This document shows positions 1-8,955 of a DNA stretch of 64,000 bases, piece after piece (the first letter of the stretch is position 1; the number at the start of each line of letters is the position of its first letter). The notes beneath the pieces are model-generated. The model searched no databases. It worked only from the letters and a program-made list of their open reading frames with translations, and was not told the origin of the DNA. Source of the stretch: an uncultured Umboniibacter sp. (GTDB taxonomy: Bacteria > Pseudomonadota > Gammaproteobacteria > Pseudomonadales > DSM-25080); the NCBI RefSeq assembly GCF_947497555.1, contig NZ_CANMGY010000010.1:20582-84581 (forward strand), given 5' to 3'. The position numbers and the translations under genes were made by a program.

Positions 1-819
1 CATCTGATCATTTAACTGCGCCTTCAGGCTGTTATTTGAGTCGAGTAGGGCGTCTGTGCGTCGCGTCGCCTGCGTGAGCTGTTCGACCACAGCTTCGTGG
101 TCTGCACATTGCTCAGTTAGCTTTTGGATCTCACTGAGTCTTTCAGCTAGTTCACCTTGCAGGCCTGCGCGCTCGTTCGACATCGCATCCTTAGCTTTGT
201 CACTGTTCCTGCGTAGCAACTCATTCGATTCAGCAGCCTGGTTAAGCTGACTTGCGATCGCTTCCTTTTGCGCTTCAAGTTTAGCGCCATCCAATTTTAG
301 TTTTTCATTTGCTGATTCAAGTTCGCTTACTCGATCATTGAGTTCACGGCACTTGGTCGTAGCATCATCTTTGGCGACTATCAGTGACCTGATCCGTGCA
401 TCACGACCAGCAATTCTATGATCGCGATCCCTGACATCCTTCTCTAACATTTCAATCTTCAACTTCAACTCTACCAACCGATGCTTTGATTCAGCGACCT
501 CTTTCTGCAGGTCGCTAATTTTTTGGTCTGCATCCTCGAGTCGTTCTGTATCTCGCGCACTCGTTAACTTATCGATACGCTCCACCATCGAGATAAAACC
601 GGGTAGCGCATCTCTATAGAGGTCATCGCCTAGCTCTTGTGTTCGCCTAACGATCGAACGTATCTCGACTTGAAATGTCTTAATGGCTTGTTGGGCAGTG
701 GTCATCGAGCCACCGCAATTCTCCACCAGCGCACTCGCTCCGATTTGAGGTTTATCCTCATTTATCAACTGCTTATAGTAGTAATCTCGGTAACAATTCT
801 CTCGATCTGAATTTGCCAT
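1..819 (-). CDS. KfrA-like coiled-coil plasmid protein (partial)
   Basis: The frame is open from an ATG at 817-819 leftwards to the window edge (273 codons), so the C-terminus is missing. Residues 20-60 (about NEDKPQIGASALVENCGGS) look like the KfrA N-terminal helix-turn-helix. After that comes a very long charged heptad-rich coiled coil (residues ~90-273, many ELKxKxEMLEKD-like stretches). KfrA proteins are autoregulated, non-specific or operator-bound DNA-binding proteins linked to plasmid partition and stability. A perfect palindrome lies about 155 bp upstream at 974-987. The assignment rests on architecture rather than alignment. Confidence 0.6.
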   Translation of the reverse strand, partial: MANSDRENCYRDYYYKQLINEDKPQIGASALVENCGGSMTTAQQAIKTFQVEIRSIVRRTQELGDDLYRDALPGFISMVERIDKLTSARDTERLEDADQKISDLQKEVAESKHRLVELKLKIEMLEKDVRDRDHRIAGRDARIRSLIVAKDDATTKCRELNDRVSELESANEKLKLDGAKLEAQKEAIASQLNQAAESNELLRRNSDKAKDAMSNERAGLQGELAERLSEIQKLTEQCADHEAVVEQLTQATRRTDALLDSNNSLKAQLNDQM

Positions 820-973
820 GATTAATTAACCGTTTCTTCTTTATTGCTTACTATTGTTTCGACAACCGACTCTGTATATAGCATCTCTATGTTAATGAAA
901 CATGAAGTACACAAGAAGTACAGAGTCGTCACAACGAAGCTCGTCCTTTCTCTATATTTCCCTCTGCGATCAG

Positions 974-987
974 ATGTGGCGCCACAT
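974..987. promoter_or_regulatory. 14-bp perfect palindrome ATGTGGCGCCACAT
   Basis: Perfect palindrome in the 300-bp gap between the KfrA-like gene and the SPFH gene. It is a candidate operator for the KfrA-like protein, whose family binds operators in its own promoter. The rest of this gap is AT-rich and shows no convincing gene. Confidence 0.4.
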
Positions 988-1086
988 GAAACAAAAAACT
1001 TATTGCAAAAAAACATGACCGTTATCAAGACATGCCTGTTCGTCAGTTTTTTATTTAGTTGACATGTTTACAATCTCTAAATGAAT

Positions 1087-1114
1087 CACGGGCCAAACCC
1101 TCGTTTAACCCGTG
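1087..1114 (-). terminator. Hairpin after the SPFH gene
   Basis: CACGGG and CCCGTG arms enclose an inner CAAAC/GTTT pairing, 8 bp past the stop of the minus-strand SPFH gene. The downstream T-tract is weak, so termination efficiency is uncertain. Confidence 0.45.
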
Positions 1115-1121
1115 TAATTTT

Positions 1122-2156
1122 CTAGTCGTTATCTTGACGCATATCCAATATTGGTAACGTACCTTCACCGGTCATCATCGTGGGTAGGGCGCCGTCCCAA
1201 CGCTCGGCCTCGGTAAGATCAACAATGAGTGGGTTACTACGAAGTGCAGCCCCTCGTGCCTCAATCGAAGAGGCTTCCGCCTCACCACGCAAACGAGTCG
1301 CCTGCGCTTCTGCCTCTGCAACTTTCACAATGGATTGTGCCTGAGCCTCTGCGGTGTTTACTTGTCGTAGTGATTCGAGTCGTTGACGTTCCAACTTGTG
1401 CTGCTCGGCTGCTGCGAGATTAAGTTCTCGCTGCTTGGTCTCAATTGATTCGATGTATCGAGGCGGCAACACGATGTTTTCAATTTGAATGTTATCGACT
1501 CCAACTGGGAACTCAGCCATCTCTTCGATCAACTGACCCTCGATCAGTCGAATCGCTGACGCACGATCTTGAATCAACTGTTCCGCTGAGAACTGCGGTA
1601 AGATGTTCTTTGTTACACTGCGAAACCGTGGATCTAAAATACGCTGTTCAAACTGGTTCAATCCGCCGTATCGCTTAAACAAATCCAGCGCACTGTCACG
1701 TTCAACCGTCCAGTTCACGGACACCTCGACGGTCAAAGGCATCTGCTCTGAACTGCTCGACAGCATACTCTCGACGTTCTTGCGTGTTCTGACTTCGATC
1801 TCTTCCACGCTATCAATGAACGGTACTTTAAAGTGCAGACCAGGATTCACCTGATAACGCGCCTCTGAGAATCGCTTGACGATGCCTACATGACCTTCCT
1901 CTACGGTGAAGAATGACATCCAAATGACCATAAAGGCGAGTAGACCGCCGACTGAACTTAATACTTTTTTACCTGATACTTCCATTGTGATTGGTACTCC
2001 ATTTTCTTTGTTTAGTTTCGGCGAAACCTCGCCATTCCGATTTGCGTTGTATTTTCGTAGACCGATAACATCTAACGTGCCCTTCCAACCGAAAATGATA
2101 TAAAGCACCATCGGAATGATGCCTACTAAAATTACCGCAGCATATATTACAGTCAT
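1122..2156 (-). CDS. SPFH/band 7 (HflK/stomatin-like) membrane protein
   Basis: A 344-aa protein with an N-terminal membrane segment (residues ~2-24), a second one (~65-85, LLAFMVIWMSFF), then a band-7 domain starting at FFTVEEGHVGIVKRF and PGLHFKVPFID (~85-260). The C-terminus is a typical AEAQAQSIVKVAEAEAQATR helix. SPFH proteins form membrane-associated scaffolds; HflKC restrains FtsH. No protease partner lies next to it, so the role on this element is unknown. Family call is firm, function is not. Its N-terminal coding region holds one copy of a 47-bp direct repeat. Confidence 0.85.
   Translation of the reverse strand: MTVIYAAVILVGIIPMVLYIIFGWKGTLDVIGLRKYNANRNGEVSPKLNKENGVPITMEVSGKKVLSSVGGLLAFMVIWMSFFTVEEGHVGIVKRFSEARYQVNPGLHFKVPFIDSVEEIEVRTRKNVESMLSSSSEQMPLTVEVSVNWTVERDSALDLFKRYGGLNQFEQRILDPRFRSVTKNILPQFSAEQLIQDRASAIRLIEGQLIEEMAEFPVGVDNIQIENIVLPPRYIESIETKQRELNLAAAEQHKLERQRLESLRQVNTAEAQAQSIVKVAEAEAQATRLRGEAEASSIEARGAALRSNPLIVDLTEAERWDGALPTMMTGEGTLPILDMRQDND
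2031..2077. repeat. 47-bp direct repeat, copy 1 (inside the SPFH gene)
   Basis: Starts GCCATTCCGATTTGCGTTGT. Matches 2206-2252 with three mismatches in 47 bp. Here it codes for about residues 27-42 of the SPFH protein. Confidence 0.9.
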
Positions 2157-2205
2157 TTCCTTTCCTCCAATGACGTTTTATTCATCGTTGCGACCTTGTG
2201 ACGTC

Positions 2206-2252
2206 GCCATTCCGATTTGCGTTGTATTTTCGTCGATCGATAATATCTAACG
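2206..2252. repeat. 47-bp direct repeat, copy 2
   Basis: Second copy, 175 bp from the first. It spans the gap between the SPFH gene and the next gene and runs into the latter's stop codon. This suggests a local duplication at the gene junction. Confidence 0.9.
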
Positions 2253-2726
2253 CGTCTTGAACAATCCAAACACATCGAACCTGTTTTCAATTGGATCTTT
2301 TTTGAAGTCGCTCACCTCCAAAGCCTCGAGATAAGAAAAAGCTCCTGGGGCTTTACGCTTAACCTCTTTCCAAATCGTCGCAAAATACGCTCGTTGAAGA
2401 TTCTGTTCAATTCCACTATTCCATTCTTTCCAGCGCGCCGCTGTAACCCGATTCTTAGATCGGAGGTAGACCTGCTCATTACACAGGTCGAGGTAGTTGT
2501 AAATAGACTCTCTTGCATGTCTTAAGTCGCGGGTATCTATGTCTTTCATAGACCCACTCAGTATTACGTCGACAGGAATTTGGAAGGAGAGCTCTCGGTA
2601 TTGCTGATCGAGTGAATCTTCGAATTCGCTCCGACTTAGCTTTACTGACTCTCGGAATTGGCAAACTGCTACCGCTACACCAATGGCAGTAGCAACTGAT
2701 GCGATTGTATCTACATCCATGAACAA
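2247..2726 (-). CDS. Hypothetical protein with N-terminal membrane helix
   Basis: A 159-aa protein I do not recognise by name. Residues ~5-24 (VDTIASVATAIGVAVAVCQF) form one hydrophobic helix, followed by a mostly helical, charged cytosolic part. This resembles small DUF4760-like membrane-anchored proteins, but the match is impressionistic. It precedes the SPFH gene on the same strand, about 90 bp away, so co-transcription is possible. The last codon and stop lie inside the duplicated 47-bp repeat, so its C-terminus may have been altered by the duplication. Confidence 0.55.
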   Translation of the reverse strand: MFMDVDTIASVATAIGVAVAVCQFRESVKLSRSEFEDSLDQQYRELSFQIPVDVILSGSMKDIDTRDLRHARESIYNYLDLCNEQVYLRSKNRVTAARWKEWNSGIEQNLQRAYFATIWKEVKRKAPGAFSYLEALEVSDFKKDPIENRFDVFGLFKTR

Positions 2727-2820
2727 CCTCTTATTGCGTAAATTAGTCTTAACACCAATATACCCAGTATAATGTTATAATACAAATGTTATTTTAATAA
2801 CACAAAATCACAGCTAATTT

Positions 2821-2848
2821 ACTTGAAATAATGAGAGTTATTTCAAGT
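2821..2848. promoter_or_regulatory. Inverted repeat, 11-bp perfect arms
   Basis: ACTTGAAATAA and TTATTTCAAGT are perfect reverse complements separated by 6 bp, in an AT-rich gap (2727-3003) with no gene. It could be an operator for the divergent-side promoter of the 159-aa gene, or a weak hairpin. Confidence 0.4.
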
Positions 2849-2912
2849 GTTGCTAAAACACAGGCTTTCCGCCCAACCGCAATTACCCGCCTAATTCACA
2901 GACACCAGGCAC

Positions 2913-2935
2913 AAAAAAGCCGAGATAATCTCGGC
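2913..2935 (-). terminator. Rho-independent terminator of the 74-aa gene
   Basis: Perfect stem GCCGAGA-TAA-TCTCGGC followed on the minus strand by six T. It lies downstream of the minus-strand gene ending at 3004. Confidence 0.8.
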
Positions 2936-3003
2936 TTCTTCATTCTCTTTCTCTATCATCAGTTTAGCGCAACCTGCTATTCAACCCGCACGCGTGCAAC
3001 GCA

Positions 3004-3228
3004 CTATGACACCGAAACAATAAACCACTCTTCGCAACTATCAATACTTCCGGTCTTCTGAAAAGCCTTCGCTTGCTTATTCGCTTGGTCACGCGACAAG
3101 CCATAGAAGAAGATATTGTCGTCGTCACCCCCAATATCATCTGTCTCACAAAATAGCGCGCTCATCGCTTCGTCATTAATTGCGTCCTTCCACTTAATTT
3201 CCACCTCATACACGTTGTCGTTATTCAT
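3004..3228 (-). CDS. Small acidic hypothetical protein
   Basis: 74 aa, strongly acidic (CETDDIGGDDDN), no membrane segment, no family recognised. It has its own strong downstream terminator, which supports a real transcription unit. Start ATG is preceded by AGAAGGATC. Confidence 0.55.
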   Translation of the reverse strand: MNNDNVYEVEIKWKDAINDEAMSALFCETDDIGGDDDNIFFYGLSRDQANKQAKAFQKTGSIDSCEEWFIVSVS

Positions 3229-3340
3229 AAATCGATCCTTCTGTTTAGGTACTGATAGGTTACCTCAACGCCAAAAATTGCAATCTATGAATCTAAACAA
3301 CCGTTTTTTTCAAAATCTGTCTAAATCCCTGCCCCTCAGT

Positions 3341-4315
3341 CTAAACCTCAGCTAAAAATTCTTCTGCGCTTGCTAGCATATTAAAATCGACCGAACTCGA
3401 CGCTTCCGATGCTTTCACACCGATGATCCCGTCAAGCTCAATTATGTCGACGCACTCCCCCTGCACAATTGCATACTTGCACAGGAACTCCTCGCGTTCG
3501 AGATCCGACAACTCACTCAGGTATACGCGATCAGTTGCTTTGATCGTCACGCCTGTTTCCTTCAACGCCGATTCGAACTCCCGCAACTTTGAAGTAGGCG
3601 CCGACGCCACCAGCTCGTGAACAATCTCCGTATTAGCTAACCAACGACCAAACATCGGCAGTCTTTGTGAACAGGCTACTCGCGCTTTGGAGAGAATTGA
3701 CTTACCGAAGTGGAATTTTAAGTTTGACCTAAGACGACTGTAACCTTCACTCTCTATTTCCTTCTGCTTTATGAAATGACCGAGCTGAATACTGACTAAC
3801 ATGGTCTCGTCCAACGTATCGTCAAGACTCCAATCCTTCTTAGCCACTGCTCCAGCCTTTCTAACGAGATCATCTCTGCCGATCACACTCAAAAAAGTCG
3901 TTAATCCACCAAAGTAACGATCACATCGCTTAAGGAACCCGATTTCTCCCATTCCTCTGAATTCAGCGACGGACGGCAAATCATAATCGCCCTCATAACG
4001 TTCTAAGATGACATCCAGCTCTTCGATAAAATTAACCACTTCGTACTGCGAACTGGTTGAACGATGAAACACTGCAGGTTGTTTCCACTCGCGCTTGAGC
4101 GCCTTCGATCTAAGCGCTTGATGATTGAAATAGGGCTGCCATAGGTCCTCTACCGCATCCGCCAGATCATAGAGCGAGCACCGATGCTTTATCAGCATCG
4201 GCTTTATCACTCCTTGAAACTCTTCACTTCGTATTTTGATGTCTCGAAGCTTGCTATATCCTACGAATACCTCGAATACCGCCTTACTTTCATCCGCTGA
4301 CAATGCTACGTCCAT
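3341..4315 (-). CDS. Hypothetical protein (324 aa)
   Basis: A soluble 324-aa protein with no signal peptide or membrane segment and no family that I recognise. It is helix-rich and moderately charged throughout. The start ATG has an AAGGAGATC ribosome site. It stands as a single gene facing the plus-strand DsbD-alpha-like gene, so the 4316-4499 gap holds divergent promoters. Coding is supported by length and normal composition; function cannot be stated. Confidence 0.65.
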   Translation of the reverse strand: MDVALSADESKAVFEVFVGYSKLRDIKIRSEEFQGVIKPMLIKHRCSLYDLADAVEDLWQPYFNHQALRSKALKREWKQPAVFHRSTSSQYEVVNFIEELDVILERYEGDYDLPSVAEFRGMGEIGFLKRCDRYFGGLTTFLSVIGRDDLVRKAGAVAKKDWSLDDTLDETMLVSIQLGHFIKQKEIESEGYSRLRSNLKFHFGKSILSKARVACSQRLPMFGRWLANTEIVHELVASAPTSKLREFESALKETGVTIKATDRVYLSELSDLEREEFLCKYAIVQGECVDIIELDGIIGVKASEASSSVDFNMLASAEEFLAEV

Positions 4316-4499
4316 TCTTGCTGATCTCCTTGTGATTTAACAACAGGCTAACATAGTCGACCACCGCTGCAACCACTCCCCAAACTTCCGTTTTCCAATG
4401 CTCATTTTCTTCCAATCCCATACGCTCAAGGTTCTCCAAAGGTTGCCAGTCGTCACAACTTGTTTTACGGTAGTCACGAACAAACTGAGAGCTCTATTA

Positions 4500-4898
4500 A
4501 TGTCTAAACTGCTAATCTTTATCGGATTACTCGCGATCCTTATACCCAGCCAAAGCATTGGCGGCGACAACTTTCTAAGCGCCCAGTCAGCTTTTAGCCC
4601 AGCTATATCAAGCTCTGATGAAGGCGACGCCATTCTGTCCTTCGACATCGCTGAGGGCTATTTCTTGTATGCCGACAGCCTAATCATTAAAGACAGCGAC
4701 GATTCACTACTGTCTCTCAAATTACCTGAAGCCCAACTGCTCTATGATGAGTTCTTTGATGAGTTCAAACCGGTGCTTTCTGGCGCTATTGTCGCCGACC
4801 TTCCACCTACCACATCACCGTATATCCTGGTCACTTATCAAGGCTGTGCGCTTGAAGGGCTATGCTATACCCCCACTACCGTCAAACTGCTCCTTTAA
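4500..4898 (+). CDS. DsbD N-terminal (alpha) domain protein, periplasmic
   Basis: 132 aa from the ATG at 4500, which places a normal signal peptide first (KLLIFIGLLAILIPSQSIGG). The mature part matches the immunoglobulin-like DsbD-alpha domain, including GYFLYADSL and the redox pair in YQGCALEGLCYTP. Full DsbD also carries a membrane beta and a gamma domain; both are absent, so this is a stand-alone alpha domain that could hand electrons to periplasmic thiol proteins. The element also encodes TraF and a DsbA-like protein, so disulfide handling during pilus assembly is a sensible but unproven role. Confidence 0.75.
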   Translation: MSKLLIFIGLLAILIPSQSIGGDNFLSAQSAFSPAISSSDEGDAILSFDIAEGYFLYADSLIIKDSDDSLLSLKLPEAQLLYDEFFDEFKPVLSGAIVADLPPTTSPYILVTYQGCALEGLCYTPTTVKLLL

Positions 4899-4986
4899 CT
4901 CACGATTAGCCGCTCATTATTTGGGACTTTCACGATGTCGTGGTACTACTGGTATTCATCGAACATCAAAACAGGAGCTAGAGCGA

Positions 4987-5864
4987 TGTTGTTTTCAAAA
5001 ACTCAGTTTGCCGCGCTGTTTCTCTCCGTAATGTGCAGCGCATCCGTCACGGCTAGTAGCCGCGACCACCTTAGCGCAGAGTTTCCCAATGCGTTACATG
5101 ACTGCGAACAGGCTGGCAACGACTGGAACCACCCGATTACTCCGAGCATCGTTGCCCGCATCAATGCGCGGTTGTTCATCGATGAGCTGTGGGAAGATGA
5201 CAGCCATCGCCTCATGAGACGCGAACGTATTGTTTCAAAATTGGGACTTCAGGCCCCGGAGGACAGCTACTACGTTCGGCGTTTCTGGAGATCTGGACGA
5301 TTGAGTGATTTCAATAACTACCTCAGAGAAGTAAACGACAGTCAGCCCCTTCGTGCAGAGCTTTACCGCTACCCGTTTCCGACTCGCACTACGGACACCT
5401 TACCACCACGATTTGATCACACCTGGATGACTCCCGTTACTAATTTTCAGGGCGGAACACTCTTGGGCGTTGAGTTTGCTAACACAAGCTTTGTGCGACT
5501 CGGCCAAGTTGAGACTCCCTTTTATGATCAAAAGCTCCCCGAGATGACTGACTTCAACTCGCTCAGGAAGTGGCATCGTCTCATGCATGATTCAGAAGCC
5601 CCATTCCCATCGCGTCAATCCGTAGCGGAGCTAAGAGATATTCCTTCGCTTTACGTCGTTGACAACGGATTACGTCGGCCCCATTCGGTGAGTGATTTCT
5701 CACCCGCTATCCCCTTACAGCCTAGCCTTGATCAGATCTATCTCGGCCTGGAAGGATTAAAATATCCTCGCACCGAATCGTTGAGCCGCCGCGCCCTCCC
5801 GGTAACGTCAACGCTGCTCACCCATTTCGAGCAACATCGCGACCTTAGTACGGATGCGAGGTAA
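4987..5864 (+). CDS. Exported hypothetical protein
   Basis: The ATG at 4987 gives a signal peptide (FAALFLSVMCSASVTAS) and a 292-aa protein; an upstream in-frame ATG at 4935 would bury the signal sequence. The mature part is soluble with no recognised domain. It follows the DsbD-alpha gene by 88 bp on the same strand, so the two may share a transcript. Function unknown. Confidence 0.6.
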
Positions 5865-6084
5865 GATCAAATGCTTTAACGGATGTATCAGTGGGCTGGT
5901 CGTAAAGATCTTCGCATCGAAGTACAACTAGATGCAGACCGTGGTGTTTACAAGCAATAAAAATGATCTTACATAAATTTATGGTACGCGGTGTTAAAGG
6001 TATGCTTTCATAAAGAGTACGCGAAGGTTTGTTCTTATTTGGAATCCTGCCTATCTATATTAAAACTAATTGGGAGAACCGATA

Positions 6085-6399
6085 ATGATCTATTTAACTA
6101 TCTACTTATTAGGTATTTTACCTGCGTTGACAGGAGTCACATTTTTAGTAGCCATTATTTTGACGGCATTAACATTTGGCGCAGTCCACTCGGAAGAAGC
6201 TAAGAAATTTGCGATTTGGGCTATTCTTCTGTGGTCTGTATTCATACTACTCCCATCCAAAGATACAGCGCACCTACTATTAGCAGCTTACGTAGATGAA
6301 CAAGTACTAGTATTGGAGGAAGTACAAGAGGTAGAGAGTAAAAGCTTAGACCTACTTAACCAGTTGTTGGATGACCAGTTAGATGAGGAAGGAGAATGA
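6085..6399 (+). CDS. Small membrane protein with acidic tail
   Basis: 104 aa from the ATG at 6085, chosen because GGGAGA lies 9 bp upstream. Three hydrophobic stretches (IYLLGILPALTGVTFLVAII, LTALTFGAVH, FAIWAILLWSVFILL) are followed by an acidic, probably coiled-coil tail (residues 75-104). No family recognised. It is more AT-rich than its neighbours. The preceding 5865-6084 shows nothing clear. Confidence 0.55.
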   Translation: MIYLTIYLLGILPALTGVTFLVAIILTALTFGAVHSEEAKKFAIWAILLWSVFILLPSKDTAHLLLAAYVDEQVLVLEEVQEVESKSLDLLNQLLDDQLDEEGE

Positions 6400-6524
6400 G
6401 TTACAATATCTAAATATTAGAAGTGGCAGGTAGTGACAACACTATTGCAAACACAGCACGCGTCTCCATTACTCATAGTGATGAGTGGCAAGAATTACCT
6501 GAATATTAGCAACTTTTTGCTTGT

Positions 6525-6580
6525 CTCTGCCCAAAAGGGGCAGAGACAACGCTTTTTCCCGCGCTTTCCTCCCGTAGACT
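6525..6580 (+). promoter_or_regulatory. Palindrome-box promoter of traFHG (site a)
   Basis: CTCTGCCC-AAAAG-GGGCAGAG palindrome at 6525-6545, arms extending to 10 bp (GTCTCTGCCC). Exactly 29 bp later is TAGACT (6575-6580), a -10-like hexamer, with no good -35. The predicted transcript starts near 6587, 16 nt before the traF GTG. One of eight such sites in the window; likely an activator-dependent promoter. Confidence 0.75.
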
Positions 6581-6602
6581 AAAGCCTTAATAGGAGGATT
6601 GC

Positions 6603-7556
6603 GTGCGCGTTAACAAACTTATCTCGACATTATTGGTCGCCGCCATCTCTGGCTTTATGCCTGCTTTGGCGCAAGATAACACGGATGACGAATGGCGGAA
6701 GCGCTCGGATGAAGGCTGGTTCTTTTATAATGAATTGCCGCCAGAAGAAGAACCGGAAGAACCCGAAAAAACTGAGATCCCGCCAGCACCACCTCCAACA
6801 CCCCCGGAGCCGACGCAGCCAAGCCCAGCGATCATGAACACTGCTTGGCTCAAAGAAAACCTGCCAGTTTATCTTAATCAAGCCATCGATGATCCCACTC
6901 CTGAGAATGTTGAAGCCTACTACCTTTTACAAAAATTGGCGTTAGATCGTGCTCAGGTTTTTTCACAAGTTACAGCAAGGGTTGTTACAGGACATCCCGT
7001 TCTCGACCAAAACAATCGCCGGCCCACCTCCACCTCCGGTGGCAATGCCTTGGATCGAGAAGCCGAGAAAAATAAGCGAGAAATTCTGGCATCGCTCTCC
7101 GATCGCATGGGACTCTTTGTTTTTCTTGATGATACCGCCAATTCTGCGCTGCAGCTTCAAATCGTTGAATATTTCGAAACCTCTGCCGGGTATGGGACGG
7201 TAAAAATTAGTATCGACCCCTTTGATGAGGCCGCCTTTAATCGAGGGGTTCGACCTGATCATGGTCACGCTGCCGAGTTTGGCGTGTCCACATATCCTAG
7301 CATCTATGCCGTCTCCCCAGATGGCCGTCGCGATCAAATCGCCGGAAACTCGATCTCAATGACCGAACTGTTTGATCGCACACTCATTTCAGCCCACCGC
7401 CTCAATATATTGTCCGACGAAGAATATTTCTCAACACAGAAATTCAATCACCGCGACGAAGACATACCCACCCGTGCGGATACCGATGAAAACACCCCAT
7501 TTACGTCTGAAGCCGTTCGATCGGCGTTGAACGCCCAAGGAGATTACCGTGAATAA
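6603..7556 (+). CDS. traF: TraF, conjugal pilus assembly protein
   Basis: 317 aa, GTG start with AGGAGG upstream. Signal peptide residues 1-23, then the family hallmark GWFFYNE (~residue 37), a proline-rich linker (~45-72), and a thioredoxin-like fold in the second half (LGLFVFLD-like region; VSTYPSIYAVSPDGR near residue 235). No CxxC is visible, as in many F-type TraF proteins. TraF acts in the periplasm during F-pilus assembly with TraH, TraW and TrbC. Its stop overlaps the traH start, and the box promoter lies just upstream. Confidence 0.92.
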   Translation: MRVNKLISTLLVAAISGFMPALAQDNTDDEWRKRSDEGWFFYNELPPEEEPEEPEKTEIPPAPPPTPPEPTQPSPAIMNTAWLKENLPVYLNQAIDDPTPENVEAYYLLQKLALDRAQVFSQVTARVVTGHPVLDQNNRRPTSTSGGNALDREAEKNKREILASLSDRMGLFVFLDDTANSALQLQIVEYFETSAGYGTVKISIDPFDEAAFNRGVRPDHGHAAEFGVSTYPSIYAVSPDGRRDQIAGNSISMTELFDRTLISAHRLNILSDEEYFSTQKFNHRDEDIPTRADTDENTPFTSEAVRSALNAQGDYRE

Positions 7557-8955
7557 GCCCAACCTCAAAACGATACTACGACCAATCCTCTTAGCCTCGT
7601 TGATCTTCCCTTGCTCTGTTATTTATGCCGATGGCATGCAGGCCTCAATGGACAATATTTATAACCAGATGTCCAATTACACCCCTCCAGGGGGCTTCGA
7701 AACCGCGCAAGGACACGGTTATTACGGTGGTCGTTTTACCGCGAAAAGCATGACGATTGACCCCACTTGGCTCTCCGTCACGATGCCTTCTGCGAGCGGT
7801 GGGTGTGGAGGAATTGACGCATACGCGGGGTCTCTAAGCTTCATTAATTCCGAGCGGCTAATTGAGCTCTTTAGAGCTATAGCCCAGCAAGCACCTGCCT
7901 ACGCCTTCCAACTTGCCATCGAAGCCGCCTGTCCAACATGTGCCGAGAAGATGAATGACCTCCAGCAAAAAATTGCCGCGTTGAACGAATACATGGGAAA
8001 TTCATGTCAGCTAGCCCAAGGATTAATTACCACCACTAATCCATGGGGAGAGGCGTCAGGTACGGAGCGTATCAACCAAGTTGCAGAACAGGGCACCACA
8101 CTTTCAGGTTTGTTTGGCGACGTCTTTGAGGCGTCAACCGCGGTTTATAATGCCATCGGTGAAGAGCGGAACGCTAACCCAACCGACTTTGCCGCCAGAT
8201 ACCATGGCTCCCTTGTCTATCGGGGACTAAAGGCCAGCAATTTCTCGTCGTGGATGGCTGCCACTGACGATAGCATATACGAGCTCATCATTTCTCTATC
8301 CGGCTCACCTGTCATTCCCGCGACTATTGATGACGATGAAGGTAAAACCACGTTAGACATGCGTACCCTTCCCCCTCTCAATATCTCACTTAAAGACATC
8401 GTTGAGGGGACTGACACCAACAAACTTATTGTCTATGACTGCAGTGCCGACACCGACACCTGCAATATCACTCCCGACGCTACCCACGAGATCGACCACG
8501 AGCCACTTAAAGCCAAGATCGCTGACGCGTTCGAGCGTGCGTTCACAGCACTTCAAGCCGACCCTGGGAACCCGATCCTAAATCAAGCTGATCAATCTGT
8601 CATGCTCGCTATGGGAGGAGAACATTTTTCCAAAATGACCGATCTCTTAGAGATCGAAGGCGATGGCGTCGAAGCAGCAAGGAAATACTATGAATTTCTT
8701 CAAGATTCCTTCGCCGCTAAGATGACCGGCGAAGCGATACTTAGCATTCTTAGGGCCTCTCGCGTCGCCGTGGTCGACCGAAAGGAATCGGAGGGTCGGA
8801 CTGCCTCCATCGAAGCGATTGATATAAGCATTGAACGCATTGAGTCACAGCTCGCTGAGCTTGCTCCTCGCTATTCAGATTCAGAGCAAGAAGCTCGAGC
8901 GTTTGCCGAAACAGCGCTTAATGGAACTAGCATTGGTGGAGGACAAACTCCATGA
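7549..8955 (+). CDS. traH: TraH, conjugal transfer pilus assembly protein
   Basis: 468 aa from a GTG that overlaps the end of traF, with AGGAG 5 bp upstream. Signal peptide ~1-27. The mature start DGMQASMDNIYNQMSNYTPPG and the GGCGGIDAYAGSLSFINSE segment are characteristic of TraH. Cysteines in CPTCAEKM and NSCQ are also typical. TraH is a periplasmic, outer-membrane-associated component of F-type type IV secretion. It overlaps traG by 4 bp. Confidence 0.93.
   Translation: MNKPNLKTILRPILLASLIFPCSVIYADGMQASMDNIYNQMSNYTPPGGFETAQGHGYYGGRFTAKSMTIDPTWLSVTMPSASGGCGGIDAYAGSLSFINSERLIELFRAIAQQAPAYAFQLAIEAACPTCAEKMNDLQQKIAALNEYMGNSCQLAQGLITTTNPWGEASGTERINQVAEQGTTLSGLFGDVFEASTAVYNAIGEERNANPTDFAARYHGSLVYRGLKASNFSSWMAATDDSIYELIISLSGSPVIPATIDDDEGKTTLDMRTLPPLNISLKDIVEGTDTNKLIVYDCSADTDTCNITPDATHEIDHEPLKAKIADAFERAFTALQADPGNPILNQADQSVMLAMGGEHFSKMTDLLEIEGDGVEAARKYYEFLQDSFAAKMTGEAILSILRASRVAVVDRKESEGRTASIEAIDISIERIESQLAELAPRYSDSEQEARAFAETALNGTSIGGGQTP

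Noticed and set aside
822..1062. Two overlapping 68-72-codon frames on opposite strands
   Set aside because: AT-rich intergenic DNA, no ribosome site, mutually overlapping.
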